A stretch of DNA of 57,967 nt, from positions 1 through 57,967 of the forward strand of contig CAJGDX010000002.1 of assembly GCA_904502185.1 (NCBI GenBank), given 5' to 3'. Below, piece after piece: positions 1 through 8,053 of the stretch (position 1 is the stretch's first letter; every line of letters starts with the position of its first letter). A program made the position numbers and the translations under genes. This DNA comes from an uncultured Bacteroidaceae bacterium. Lineage in GTDB: Bacteria; Bacteroidota; Bacteroidia; Bacteroidales; Bacteroidaceae. The notes under the pieces were generated by a model. It was given only the letters and a program-made list of their open reading frames with translations, was not told the origin of the DNA and searched no databases.

Positions 1-135
1 TAATTTAGCTTGTGCGTAAACAAAAAAGCCTGTAGCTTAAGAAAACTACAGACTTTTCTGTCGGGGCGACAGGATTCGAACCTGCGACCACCTGGTCCCA
101 AACAAAAAGTTGATGACGCTACCGTCTATATTTTG
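1..135. repeat. 135-bp direct repeat, unit 1
   Basis: First visible copy of a tandem unit with an exact period of 135 bases. It holds a trailer with terminator hairpin, 43 bases identical to the 3' half of tRNA-Pro (61-103) and a 32-base spacer with no tRNA counterpart. The array starts at the window edge, so more copies may lie to the left. Confidence 0.93.
61..103 (-). pseudogene. tRNA-Pro 3'-half fragment (copy 1)
   Basis: These 43 bases match the discriminator base, acceptor 3' strand, T arm, variable region and anticodon arm 3' side of the intact tRNA-Pro at 331-404. The 5' half is absent, so no functional tRNA can form. Confidence 0.9.
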
Positions 136-270
136 TAATTTAGCTTGTGCGTAAACAAAAAAGCCTGTAGCTTAAGAAAACTACAGACTTTTCTGTCGGG
201 GCGACAGGATTCGAACCTGCGACCACCTGTTCCCAAACAAAAAGTTGATGACGTTACCGTCTATATTTTG
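136..270. repeat. 135-bp direct repeat, unit 2
   Basis: Second copy, nearly identical to unit 1. The visible differences are a G-to-T change in the tRNA-derived part and a C-to-T change in the spacer. Confidence 0.93.
196..238 (-). pseudogene. tRNA-Pro 3'-half fragment (copy 2)
   Basis: Second 43-base fragment of the tRNA-Pro 3' half, with one substitution in the anticodon-stem part relative to copy 1. It is not a functional tRNA. Confidence 0.9.
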
Positions 271-373
271 TAATTTAGCTTGTGCGTAAACAAAAAAGCC
301 TGTAGCTTAATAAAACTACAGACTTTTCTGTCGGGGCGACAGGATTCGAACCTGCGACCACCTGGTCCCAAAC
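271..373. repeat. 135-bp repeat, terminal (third) partial unit
   Basis: Third copy of the unit. Identity with units 1 and 2 runs from the trailer through the 3' half of tRNA-Pro and ends exactly where the anticodon loop meets its 5' stem (373). Beyond that point this copy continues into the intact tRNA 5' half instead of the 32-base spacer. Confidence 0.9.
291..324 (-). terminator. tRNA-Pro trailer terminator
   Basis: Nine paired positions (297-305 with 316-324, one a G-U pair) and a ten-base loop, followed on the minus strand by a run of six T. It lies seven bases past the tRNA 3' end. The same hairpin is present in units 1 and 2 of the repeat. Confidence 0.75.
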
Positions 374-404
374 CAGGTGCGCTACCGGACTGCGCTACAC
401 CCCG
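331..404 (-). tRNA. tRNA-Pro (anticodon TGG)
   Basis: Full cloverleaf on the minus strand. The seven-pair acceptor stem starts CGGGGTG and pairs with CGCCCCG followed by discriminator A. The anticodon arm has stem CCTGG/CCAGG around a TTTGGGA loop, giving anticodon TGG. CCA is not encoded directly after the discriminator. The 5' end is only 12 bases downstream of the serine palmitoyltransferase stop, with no clear promoter between them. Confidence 0.96.
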
Positions 405-416
405 AGTAGACCTATA

Positions 417-1604
417 TTATTTCAAAAGGTCTAATGCCTTAAATACTTCCACCATTTTCTCCAATGCGCGGTCAACCTGCTCTCTTGTGTGAGTAGCCAT
501 CAGTGAGAATCTGATGAGTGTGTCCTGCGGTGAACATGCAGGGGGAACCACAGGGTTTATAAATATTCCTGCATCCCATAACATCTTTGTCACCATGAAA
601 GTTTTGTCGGTGTCGCGGATGTAGAGAGGTATGATAGGTGTTGATGTGTTTCCAATTTCAAAACCGAGGTCGCGGAAGTTTTTCAACGCGTAATTTGTTA
701 CGTCCCAAAGGTTTGTAAGTCTTTCGGGCTCGGCCTTCATTATGTGCAGTGCTTCAATTGCTGCCGCAGTTGCTGCAGGCGTGTTGCTGGCACTGAATAT
801 GTATGAACGCGCGTTGTGACGTATGTAGTTGATGACCTCTTTGTCTGCTGCAACGAAGCCTCCGATGGTTGCGAGTGACTTACTGAATGTACCCATTATG
901 ATGTCCACATCTTTGGTCAATCCGAAGTGGTCGCATGTACCGCGGCCCTCTTTTCCGAGTACTCCAAGGCCGTGTGCCTCGTCTACCATTATGCTTGCGT
1001 TGTATTTCTCTTTGAGTCGAACAATCTCAGGCAGGTTGGCTACATCGCCCTCCATGCTGAATACGCCGTCTACTACAATGAGTTTGATTGTTTCGGGTGC
1101 GCATTTCTTAAGTTCGTTCTCAAGCGACTCCATGTCGTTGTGACGGAACTTGCGTGTAGTAGAGAATGAGAGGCGGCGTCCGTCTACGATAGATGCGTGG
1201 TCGAGCTCGTCGCAAAGTATTGTGTCGCGTCTGCCTGTTACGCATGAGAGGACTCCAAGGTTTACCTGAAAGCCGGTAGAGTAGACGAGTGCTTCGTCTT
1301 TACCTACGAATTCGGCAAGTTCGTTCTCCAACTGGATGTGGATGTCGAGTGTTCCGTTGAGGAAACGTGAACCGGCACATCCTGTTCCGTATTTTTTTAC
1401 TGCTTCAATGGCAGCCTCCTTGATTTTGGGATGATTGGTCAAACCCAGATATGAGTTAGAACCGAACATCAAGACTTTTTTGCCATTCATTGTAACCTCG
1501 GTGTCCTGTTCGCTGTCGATGCAACGGAAATAGGGGTATACACCTTTTGCCATAAACTGCTGAGGCAGGTCGTATGAAGCATATTTTTCTTTAAGTAATC
1601 CCAT
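417..1604 (-). CDS. spt: Serine palmitoyltransferase (sphingolipid synthesis)
   Basis: A 395-residue PLP enzyme of the alpha-oxoamine synthase family. It matches the Bacteroidetes serine palmitoyltransferase type, which condenses L-serine with palmitoyl-CoA to 3-ketosphinganine, the first step of sphingolipid synthesis in the cytosol. Visible motifs are YGTGCAGSRFLNGT near residues 72-85, the cofactor-ring His in DELDHAS, the pyridine-binding Asp in VDEAHG (about 208) and the Schiff-base Lys in GTFSKS (about Lys242). The ATG at 1604 was chosen because an upstream extension to 1658 would need a TTG start and lacks family similarity. A promoter box lies at 1672-1679. A glycine or serine acyltransferase of the same fold (such as KBL) is the main alternative, less likely given the overall match. 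Confidence 0.88.
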   Translation of the reverse strand: MGLLKEKYASYDLPQQFMAKGVYPYFRCIDSEQDTEVTMNGKKVLMFGSNSYLGLTNHPKIKEAAIEAVKKYGTGCAGSRFLNGTLDIHIQLENELAEFVGKDEALVYSTGFQVNLGVLSCVTGRRDTILCDELDHASIVDGRRLSFSTTRKFRHNDMESLENELKKCAPETIKLIVVDGVFSMEGDVANLPEIVRLKEKYNASIMVDEAHGLGVLGKEGRGTCDHFGLTKDVDIIMGTFSKSLATIGGFVAADKEVINYIRHNARSYIFSASNTPAATAAAIEALHIMKAEPERLTNLWDVTNYALKNFRDLGFEIGNTSTPIIPLYIRDTDKTFMVTKMLWDAGIFINPVVPPACSPQDTLIRFSLMATHTREQVDRALEKMVEVFKALDLLK

Positions 1605-1671
1605 TATATTGTGTTTTTTGTTTTCCTTGTGTGGATTTCTTTTTAATTGCTTATCCAAACTTTGTAGGCTG

Positions 1672-1679
1672 CAAAGATA
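1672..1679 (-). promoter_or_regulatory. Promoter -7 box for spt
   Basis: TATCTTTG on the minus strand, a perfect Bacteroidetes -7 match, about 70 bases upstream of the chosen start. No clear -33 TTTG was found. Confidence 0.6.
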
Positions 1680-1767
1680 ATGATTATTTTTAACGTAGTA
1701 TTACTTTTCGCCCTCTTTTTCTTTGAATGTTTTAATTTACTCGCAAAAAGGGAGGGGCTTTTAATAC

Positions 1768-1794
1768 AAAAGAGAAGCAAAATGCTTCTCTTTT
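1768..1794 (-). terminator. Terminator after tRNA-Arg
   Basis: An eleven-pair hairpin (1768-1778 with 1784-1794) around a five-base loop, ending in TTTT on the minus strand, one base past the tRNA-Arg 3' end. Confidence 0.75.
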
Positions 1795-1795
1795 G

Positions 1796-1869
1796 TGATC
1801 CCGGCAGGATTCAAACCTGCAACCTTCTGATCCGTAGTCAGATGCTCTATTCAGTTGAGCTACGAGACC
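1796..1869 (-). tRNA. tRNA-Arg (anticodon ACG)
   Basis: Cloverleaf on the minus strand: acceptor strand GGTCTCG pairs with CGGGATC plus discriminator A (two G-U pairs). The anticodon stem is CTGA/TCAG with loop CTACGGA, giving anticodon ACG, presumably read as inosine. The T arm is GCAGG/CCTGC. Confidence 0.95.
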
Positions 1870-1886
1870 CTTTTCGTTTGACGCTG

Positions 1887-1917
1887 CAAAGGTACGTCTT
1901 TTTTTTAATGCTGCAAA
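1887..1917 (-). promoter_or_regulatory. Promoter for tRNA-Arg
   Basis: -33 TTTG (1917-1914) and -7 TACCTTTG (1894-1887) separated by 19 bases, ending about 18 bases before the tRNA 5' end. Confidence 0.7.
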
Positions 1918-1973
1918 GAATTTTGTCTTTTTTTTACGAAAAACTTTAATTTTTTTCTTTGCGTCCTGGGGTG

Positions 1974-4253
1974 TTATTCTATGAATCTTTCGTTGAACAT
2001 GAACCAACCCAATGTTAATCCGACGTTTACGCGGCTTTTGTGCGAACTGTAGTAGTCGGCCCATGCTGCTAATGTCAGTGTGGAAAATTTACATGCCAGT
2101 GTTAATTCGCCTATGTATTCGATGCCGCTGAAGTGTTTTGCGTAGTATGAGCCGCCATTGCTGTCCTCCTTAATGGTTTTGTATGGGATGAAACTGTATG
2201 CCTCTCCTCGCAATTGCAGCATGTCGCTTATTTTATATATAGGTATAAGACCGATGGCACCATACTGATAAGCGCGATAGGCAGGGTCGTAGTTGAAGAT
2301 GCTGTTCATGGTTGGAGTGAAAGCTCCCGCCTGCATCATCGAAGCCTGGTATGTTTCGGAGAGACCTCGTGTGGAGTAATAGCCTTTCAGGTATGTACCA
2401 ACTGTGAATTTTTTTGACAGATTGTGGTAGTCTATACGTGTGTAGCTCATTTGCAGCCACGATTGGTGGTGTTTTTGTATGGGTATGTTTTTGTGGCTGT
2501 GGTGTTTTTCCTCTCCTGTGAATACTTGTGCAACAAGTGATTCATACTCTCCATTGGTTGGGTATGCCTTGGAATCAAGAGTGTTGCCCTCGAATTTCAT
2601 TACTCCGCCGATGAGTGTCAATTTATTCTCGTCTTTGTGTGGGGTGTCGAGGTCGATGTTGTTGGACGGAATGTATTCATCCTTTATTTGTGCAACTCCT
2701 ACGCCGAACTCAGCCTTGTGGCGCATGAGGAAGGGTAGCGCTATCTTTACCTTTACAAAACTCTCTCGTTCTCTGTTGAGGACAATGTTGTTCTCTTCTG
2801 CAAACATGTAGTATTTGTTGTAGTAGTTGATAAGGGAATGGCTTGCTACAAACTTTGTCGATACGGGAATGTCCAGCATGAAGTCTTGTCTTCCGCTTAT
2901 CTGTATGTTGTTGTATGCGTTACCCACCTGTCCGTCAAGCGTCAGTGCCTTTACCTGTGGCTTGAGTCCGTGATAGTTGATTCCAAAATATATCTGGTTG
3001 GATGTACTTGTGGAGATTGCGCCACCAATGTGCAGGGCGATTGGTTCGCGCATCTCTATGTCGAGGTGGAGCGTGTAGGTGCTGTCTTTGTCGTTGAATT
3101 TGGCATGTGGAATGATGGATGCAATGGTATTTCCAGACAGAAGTCGGAAGTAGGCCTTCTTGCACTCCTCGTATGTGAATATATCATTCTCTTTTTTGTG
3201 AAATTCGCTCTTGATGTACTTTTGCTCCTCTTTGGGTACTCCGCTAATTTCAATCTTTTTGAAACGGATTGGTGGCATTTTCGATTTGAATGCCTCTCGT
3301 TTCGCTTTCAGTTCGGTGGCGCTGGTTCGTCTGGGTACGCGCTGTTTGATGCTGTCGATGAGTGCAATGGTGTTGGTGTATCCTAATGCGGATAAGGTGT
3401 TTAGCTTGTCGAATTGAAGCAGAGATATTTCGTCGAGTTTCATGTTTACGACAATTCCTTCCGATTCGGGTATGGTGTAATTACTTTTGTCCATTACAAG
3501 ATTCTCGACCTGGCTCATGAGGTCGCCTTCTTTGGGAAGCGGTGGGTTTTTGCTGACTACACTACCTATTATGTAGTCAGGGTTGAACTCGCTTTGCATG
3601 ACGTCGGCAGGGAAGTTGTTGTATATACCACCGTCGTACATGAGTATACTGTCTTTTTTAATGGGTTTAAAGACAAAGGGAAAGGTCATCGAAGCTCGTA
3701 CAGCATCGCTGAGGTCGCCGTTGTTGTATATTACCTGTTTCTTGTTGTATACATCTGAGGCTACGCATCTGAATGGTACCATCAGACTGTCGAAATTGCT
3801 TTTGCAGGCGGCATTTGCTTCTGTGAATATTTCGAGGAAGCCGAGGTTCATTTGTGTGGGGTCGACAAGTGTTATCGACGGCATTACCAGACGCAGTGAG
3901 TCTCTTGTGTCTATGCGTAGGTTAAGTATGTCGGGGCGTGATTCGTTGCGACGGAAATAGAAAATATCGTTTTTGTCCATTTTTCCGCTGTACCAACGTT
4001 TGAATTCCTCGGATGCTATGATGGCTTCCATCTCTTCGGGACTGTATCCCATGGAATAAAGGGCTGCAATGATGGCGCCCATAGATGTGCCGGATACGTA
4101 GTCTATGGGTATGTTGTTTTCCTCAAGGGCTTTTATCACACCAATGTGTGCAAGTCCTCGAGCGCCACCTCCGCTCATGACCAATCCTACTTTTTGTGAA
4201 TTTGCGGGTGTGACGAGTAATATAATAAGGATAAGGAACAGAAATCTCTTCAT
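1974..4253 (-). CDS. Patatin-like phospholipase with outer-membrane barrel domain
   Basis: A 759-residue protein with a signal peptide (about residues 1-19, ending in ANSQ). A patatin domain follows: oxyanion motif GGGARG (about 28-33), nucleophile GTSMG (Ser57) and catalytic Asp in DGG (Asp207). After a POTRA-like stretch, the last roughly 350 residues alternate in the manner of a 16-strand Omp85-type barrel. The expected role is a surface or outer-membrane lipid acyl hydrolase of the PlpD kind. The ATG at 4253 was preferred over one at 4271 because the longer form would start almost at the predicted transcription start and gives a poorer signal peptide. It is transcribed alone. The natural substrate cannot be told from sequence. 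Confidence 0.88.
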   Translation of the reverse strand: MKRFLFLILIILLVTPANSQKVGLVMSGGGARGLAHIGVIKALEENNIPIDYVSGTSMGAIIAALYSMGYSPEEMEAIIASEEFKRWYSGKMDKNDIFYFRRNESRPDILNLRIDTRDSLRLVMPSITLVDPTQMNLGFLEIFTEANAACKSNFDSLMVPFRCVASDVYNKKQVIYNNGDLSDAVRASMTFPFVFKPIKKDSILMYDGGIYNNFPADVMQSEFNPDYIIGSVVSKNPPLPKEGDLMSQVENLVMDKSNYTIPESEGIVVNMKLDEISLLQFDKLNTLSALGYTNTIALIDSIKQRVPRRTSATELKAKREAFKSKMPPIRFKKIEISGVPKEEQKYIKSEFHKKENDIFTYEECKKAYFRLLSGNTIASIIPHAKFNDKDSTYTLHLDIEMREPIALHIGGAISTSTSNQIYFGINYHGLKPQVKALTLDGQVGNAYNNIQISGRQDFMLDIPVSTKFVASHSLINYYNKYYMFAEENNIVLNRERESFVKVKIALPFLMRHKAEFGVGVAQIKDEYIPSNNIDLDTPHKDENKLTLIGGVMKFEGNTLDSKAYPTNGEYESLVAQVFTGEEKHHSHKNIPIQKHHQSWLQMSYTRIDYHNLSKKFTVGTYLKGYYSTRGLSETYQASMMQAGAFTPTMNSIFNYDPAYRAYQYGAIGLIPIYKISDMLQLRGEAYSFIPYKTIKEDSNGGSYYAKHFSGIEYIGELTLACKFSTLTLAAWADYYSSHKSRVNVGLTLGWFMFNERFIE

Positions 4254-4279
4254 TATCGTTGGCTCTTGCATTTTTTTTG

Positions 4280-4287
4280 CAAACTTA
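4280..4287 (-). promoter_or_regulatory. Promoter -7 box for patatin gene
   Basis: TAAGTTTG on the minus strand, matching TAnnTTTG, 26 bases before the chosen ATG. Confidence 0.55.
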
Positions 4288-4323
4288 CTAAAAAAAATAT
4301 TTTTGTACCTTTTTTTATTACTA

Positions 4324-4360
4324 AATAAGCCTAATACAGCGACGCTGCATTAGGCTTATT
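4324..4360 (-). terminator. Terminator after FAS1 lipoprotein gene A
   Basis: A long stem of 12 plus 5 pairs with one mismatch (4324-4341 with 4343-4360). It lies 19 bases past the stop of the 4379-6487 gene and before the patatin promoter. Confidence 0.75.
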
Positions 4361-4378
4361 TGAATTTATTGGTGATTT

Positions 4379-6487
4379 TTAGTATTTGTCTTCAGGTTTT
4401 GAGGGGTCGGTGATTACACCTTTGGGGACAATCTCGAAATAGTCGAGCATAAGTCCTACATTGTCGTAGGGTGTACTTACGTTCTTAAGTCGTACCCAGT
4501 GGTCGGTTCCTTCGCTCAGGTGTACTGTTGCAAGGATGGCACGTACTGTGAGCTCCCAGTCGCGGATGGTCTGTCCCGGTAGTCTGACAATGGATGCGGG
4601 AGCTTTCATGAAGCCACGGTTGCGCATAGCCTTGTCGTTCTCGTAATCGGCCTCTGCGTCGCCGGTGTCTGCCAACCATGCTACGCGTGTGATTGAAGTG
4701 TATGAATCGTTACGCATGTCTATGGGGAGTCCTGTTACCTTTCCGTCTACGTAGAACTGTCCGATTCCTCGGTTGCTCCACATCTGGTAACCGAATCGGA
4801 GTTCGTATGTGCCTTCGGGTACATAAGGCAAACGGTGTGCGAAGTCGTAGTTTCCAATCAGCTCAAGCTCGTCACCCTGATATGTTCCGGGGCCGTTTCC
4901 TGTGGGAGGATACATTGCAATCTTGCCGTCAGGGGTGTAAAATTTGAGGCGTTCGCAATAGTTGTCGGGAATCATTACCTGCTGGTTGTCGCCATCTTTC
5001 TGACGCCAGCGTACATTGTTGTTGGTAAGCTCGGGCCAGAATGAGAGGTAGTCCCAACGCATGCGCTCGTTCAGAATGTTGCCCTGCATTTCAACTTTGT
5101 TGTAAATGATGGGGCGGTCGATGATGTGGATAATACCATTAAGCGCATTCTGGTCGAAGTCGGTGATTCCCAATTCGCTGATAACGCGACTTGCGGGGTA
5201 GACAATGGCGTTCATGTGCTGGCGCATGTCGGGGTTATGGAAACGCTTGCCTTTGTCCTGTGCATAGTTCAGTACTATTTCGCCTGTCAGTTCGGGGTTT
5301 GTGAATGGCTTTGTCACCTTAAGGGTGGTATAGGGCATCATTGTCTCGAAATAGTCGTATCTGTCGTGTACGTTTGGCAGGTTTACTTCTGAATCGAAAC
5401 CTGAGAAGTTACATTTGTAGTTCTCCATGACAAATCCGCCGGTGCCGCTTCCGCTGGCATACTGCAACTGTCTGTCGATGATGTGGTATGAGATGAAACG
5501 GTTGAGGGGGTTGTTACGACTTGTATAGTCATTTTCTTCAACTACGTCGTAGAAATCCTTTCCGTACCATTTGTTTGCAAGTTCTATAAGGTCCTCGATG
5601 CTCTTTATATCGTACTTCTCTTCGAGCATCTTGTTGGGGAGAACAAGCAGGGTGTTTTTGTAGTATTTCGTGTCGGGGTAGGGAACCATGTTGTCGCTGA
5701 ACAGGGCTTTCTCCTTTTTGCCGCCGAGGTCGTATGTGGGGTCAAAATGTCTGCGAAGCGAATCTTCGAGTCCAGTGAGTGCAAGAGCCTCTGAATAGAG
5801 GCTGAATTCGGGCTGGCTCTTCAAAAGGTCGGGTAGAAGCTCGGTTGAGGGGTTCAATGCTCTGTCGATTGTCTGAACAACGCCGTTTTCGACTTCTGTG
5901 TCTGATATGATGATTTTTGAGTTGTTGTTGATTACCGGGTAAACCTTTCCTACCTCGTCAACTTGCCAGTTGATGGTCATGAAGCGGTCGTTGAAGTTCG
6001 ACTGGGGGAAAGCACCCTCGTTGAGGTCTATAGTCAGAAATCCTTTGCTTATCAGGTGGTTCTTGGCAATTTCGCTTGCCATAGAGTCGCTGAGGTCTTC
6101 GAGACGTGGTGAGTGGATACCTGTGTCGAAAAATTCTTTTTTGCTTATTTCGCCGGCTTCAAGCGCTCTGACATTTTCCCAATAGATCGAGTCCTGCTCG
6201 AAGAGGAATCTTTCAATGGCCTCGTTGGTGGGCGCAAAGCAGGTGTAGCTGCCGTATGTGGACAGCAGAGAGAGTATGTTGCCTGTTGAGTTTTTGCCTA
6301 CTCTTCCTCGTTTGAGGATGTATGTGAAACTTGAAAAAATATCCTCTCTGTTTTGCAGATAATCGGCAATTGTTTCGCCTGTGAAAGTGTATCTGTTTCT
6401 TTGGTCAATCTCCTCGGTACATGAGGAAAGGGCAACAGATGCAGTTGCTAGTAAAACGAAAAATTTTGTCAGTAGGTTAAGTTTCAT
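4379..6487 (-). CDS. FAS1 (fasciclin) domain lipoprotein A
   Basis: A 702-residue lipoprotein. The signal peptide ends in lipobox LSSC (Cys23), predicting export and lipid anchoring in the envelope. Two fasciclin-type domains are seen at about residues 30-215 and 290-480, with the recognisable LLSTYGSYTCFAPTNEA and the closing GIIHIIDRPI strands. A third, beta-rich region carries MRNRGFMKAPAS and ends ITDPSKPEDKY. FAS1 domains usually mediate adhesion or polysaccharide binding. In Bacteroidetes such proteins often accompany SusC/SusD pairs, but none is present here. It is a clear paralogue of the gene at 27267-29249. Role beyond envelope binding is unknown. Confidence 0.82.
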   Translation of the reverse strand: MKLNLLTKFFVLLATASVALSSCTEEIDQRNRYTFTGETIADYLQNREDIFSSFTYILKRGRVGKNSTGNILSLLSTYGSYTCFAPTNEAIERFLFEQDSIYWENVRALEAGEISKKEFFDTGIHSPRLEDLSDSMASEIAKNHLISKGFLTIDLNEGAFPQSNFNDRFMTINWQVDEVGKVYPVINNNSKIIISDTEVENGVVQTIDRALNPSTELLPDLLKSQPEFSLYSEALALTGLEDSLRRHFDPTYDLGGKKEKALFSDNMVPYPDTKYYKNTLLVLPNKMLEEKYDIKSIEDLIELANKWYGKDFYDVVEENDYTSRNNPLNRFISYHIIDRQLQYASGSGTGGFVMENYKCNFSGFDSEVNLPNVHDRYDYFETMMPYTTLKVTKPFTNPELTGEIVLNYAQDKGKRFHNPDMRQHMNAIVYPASRVISELGITDFDQNALNGIIHIIDRPIIYNKVEMQGNILNERMRWDYLSFWPELTNNNVRWRQKDGDNQQVMIPDNYCERLKFYTPDGKIAMYPPTGNGPGTYQGDELELIGNYDFAHRLPYVPEGTYELRFGYQMWSNRGIGQFYVDGKVTGLPIDMRNDSYTSITRVAWLADTGDAEADYENDKAMRNRGFMKAPASIVRLPGQTIRDWELTVRAILATVHLSEGTDHWVRLKNVSTPYDNVGLMLDYFEIVPKGVITDPSKPEDKY

Positions 6488-6534
6488 TTGCATATGATTT
6501 TATGGGTGTATTTTTATAATTTGTTTTGAAGTGT

Positions 6535-6542
6535 TAAAGATA
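6535..6542 (-). promoter_or_regulatory. Possible -7 box for FAS1 gene A
   Basis: TATCTTTA on the minus strand, one mismatch from TAnnTTTG, 48 bases before the start. Confidence 0.35.
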
Positions 6543-6616
6543 GTGTGTTTTGTTGAACTTTGCAAGTATATAACCTTAAATATGACAATTTATCATGTTT
6601 TTTTTATTCTATGAGG

Positions 6617-6645
6617 TTGTTCTATTGCTATTTTTTGTAATTTTG
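6617..6645 (+). promoter_or_regulatory. Promoter for cardiolipin synthase-like gene
   Basis: TTG (6617-6619), 18 bases, then TAATTTTG (6638-6645). The start codon follows 65 bases later. Confidence 0.5.
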
Positions 6646-6710
6646 CCATTCGAATTTGGGGGCGTGACTGTTTTCTCATTTTTCCGTCTCTGTTTTTATT
6701 GTTGTAATAT

Positions 6711-7964
6711 ATGTCGAATCTCGGTAAATTCTTTTTATATTTTTTGCTGCTTGCCGTATGTTCGTGCAGCAGTTTTGTACCACTTGAACGTTCGGAGTTC
6801 CAGCGCTCCGATTCGGCCCTTGTTGCTTACCTGAACAACGAGGGAATAGAGGTTACTGATAGAAACAGTATTGATTTTCTGAATGGAGGTGTGGAGAAGT
6901 TCCCCCGTCTCTTCGAGGATGTGCGCAATGCAAAACATCATATTCATCTTGAGTATTTTAATTTCAGAAACGATTCGTTGAACGAGATTCTTATTTCTCT
7001 GCTTGCCGAAAAGGCAAAGGAGGGGGTCGAGGTTCGTGCCCTTTTCGATGCTTTCGGAAATGCTTCGAATAACAAGCCGCTGAAAAAGCGTCATCTTGAG
7101 GAGATACGTTCAAATGGTATTGAAATTGTCAAGTTCGACCCTATGAGCTTCCCGTGGATTGATTATGCCTTTGCCCGCGACCATCGCAAGATAGTTGTGA
7201 TTGACGGCAAGATAGGTTACACGGGTGGAATAAATGTGGCAGATTACTATGTCGATGGCCTTGAGGGTATAGGCAAATGGCGCGATATGCACGCAAGGGT
7301 CGAGGGCGAAAGTGTGGCTAAACTTCAAGATATTTTCCTTGCTATGTGGAATGGGGCGACCGGGCAGACTGTGTCGGGCGAGTGCTACTATTCGCCACTC
7401 TCTGAAAATGTGAAAGATGTTGATATTGCTGTAGTTGACCGTTGGCCAGGAAAAAATCCCAAACAGATGCGCCGCATCTATGCAAATGCCATAAATCTGG
7501 CTAAGGACAGTGTTCAAATTATCAATCCATATTTCGTCCCTACACCTATCATACGCAAGGCTTTGAAAAAGGCTGTTGCCGATGGAGTGAAGGTTGAAAT
7601 TATGATCTCTGCAAAGTCTGATATTCCTTTTACCCCTGATGCATCGTATCATGTGGGAAACAAACTGGCAAAGCTTGGTGCAGATGTCTATCTTTACAAT
7701 GGTGGCTTCAACCACTCGAAGGTGATGAGTGTTGATGGCAGTTTCTGCACAGTTGGTTCGACAAACTTGAACAGTCGCAGTCTTTTCTACGACTACGAGG
7801 AGAATCTTTTTATTTTCGACAAGGAGGCTACCGCGCGTCTGAATGAGTGTTACAATGCTGATAAACGTGAGAGCTATAAACTTACCCGCGAGGTGTGGAA
7901 GAAACGTTCCTGGTTTAAAAAGCTTAGTGGATGGTTTGCCAATATATTGACTCCATTTATATAG
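6711..7964 (+). CDS. Phospholipase D family protein, cardiolipin synthase-like
   Basis: A 417-residue protein with two HKD motifs that define the phospholipase D superfamily: H158-x-K160-x4-D165 followed by GGINVADYY, and H335-x-K337-x4-D342 followed by GSTNLNSRS. Two such motifs plus the KWRDMHARVEG segment fit bacterial cardiolipin synthase, which joins two phosphatidylglycerols or transfers a phosphatidyl group in the membrane. The N terminus has one hydrophobic segment (about residues 6-18) ending VCSC, so it may be a lipoprotein; the usual two membrane spans of ClsA are missing. It is a single-gene unit between a promoter and a strong terminator. A related phosphatidyltransferase is possible. 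Confidence 0.85.
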   Translation: MSNLGKFFLYFLLLAVCSCSSFVPLERSEFQRSDSALVAYLNNEGIEVTDRNSIDFLNGGVEKFPRLFEDVRNAKHHIHLEYFNFRNDSLNEILISLLAEKAKEGVEVRALFDAFGNASNNKPLKKRHLEEIRSNGIEIVKFDPMSFPWIDYAFARDHRKIVVIDGKIGYTGGINVADYYVDGLEGIGKWRDMHARVEGESVAKLQDIFLAMWNGATGQTVSGECYYSPLSENVKDVDIAVVDRWPGKNPKQMRRIYANAINLAKDSVQIINPYFVPTPIIRKALKKAVADGVKVEIMISAKSDIPFTPDASYHVGNKLAKLGADVYLYNGGFNHSKVMSVDGSFCTVGSTNLNSRSLFYDYEENLFIFDKEATARLNECYNADKRESYKLTREVWKKRSWFKKLSGWFANILTPFI

Positions 7965-7985
7965 TAGGAGTTGTATATAATATAA

Positions 7986-8030
7986 AGCGTCGGTGCTGCG
8001 TAGAATAAGTTTCTATGCAGCACCGACGCT
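7986..8030. terminator. Bidirectional terminator between convergent genes
   Basis: A very long near-perfect stem of about 20 pairs with a short loop, placed 21 bases after one stop and 23 bases before the other. T-rich flanks exist on both sides. Confidence 0.75.
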
Positions 8031-8053
8031 ATTTAAAGTAATCTGAAATTCTG

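Noticed and set aside
1..404. CRISPR array
   Set aside because: Units are 135 bases with tRNA content, the spacer portions are almost identical, and no cas genes are seen.
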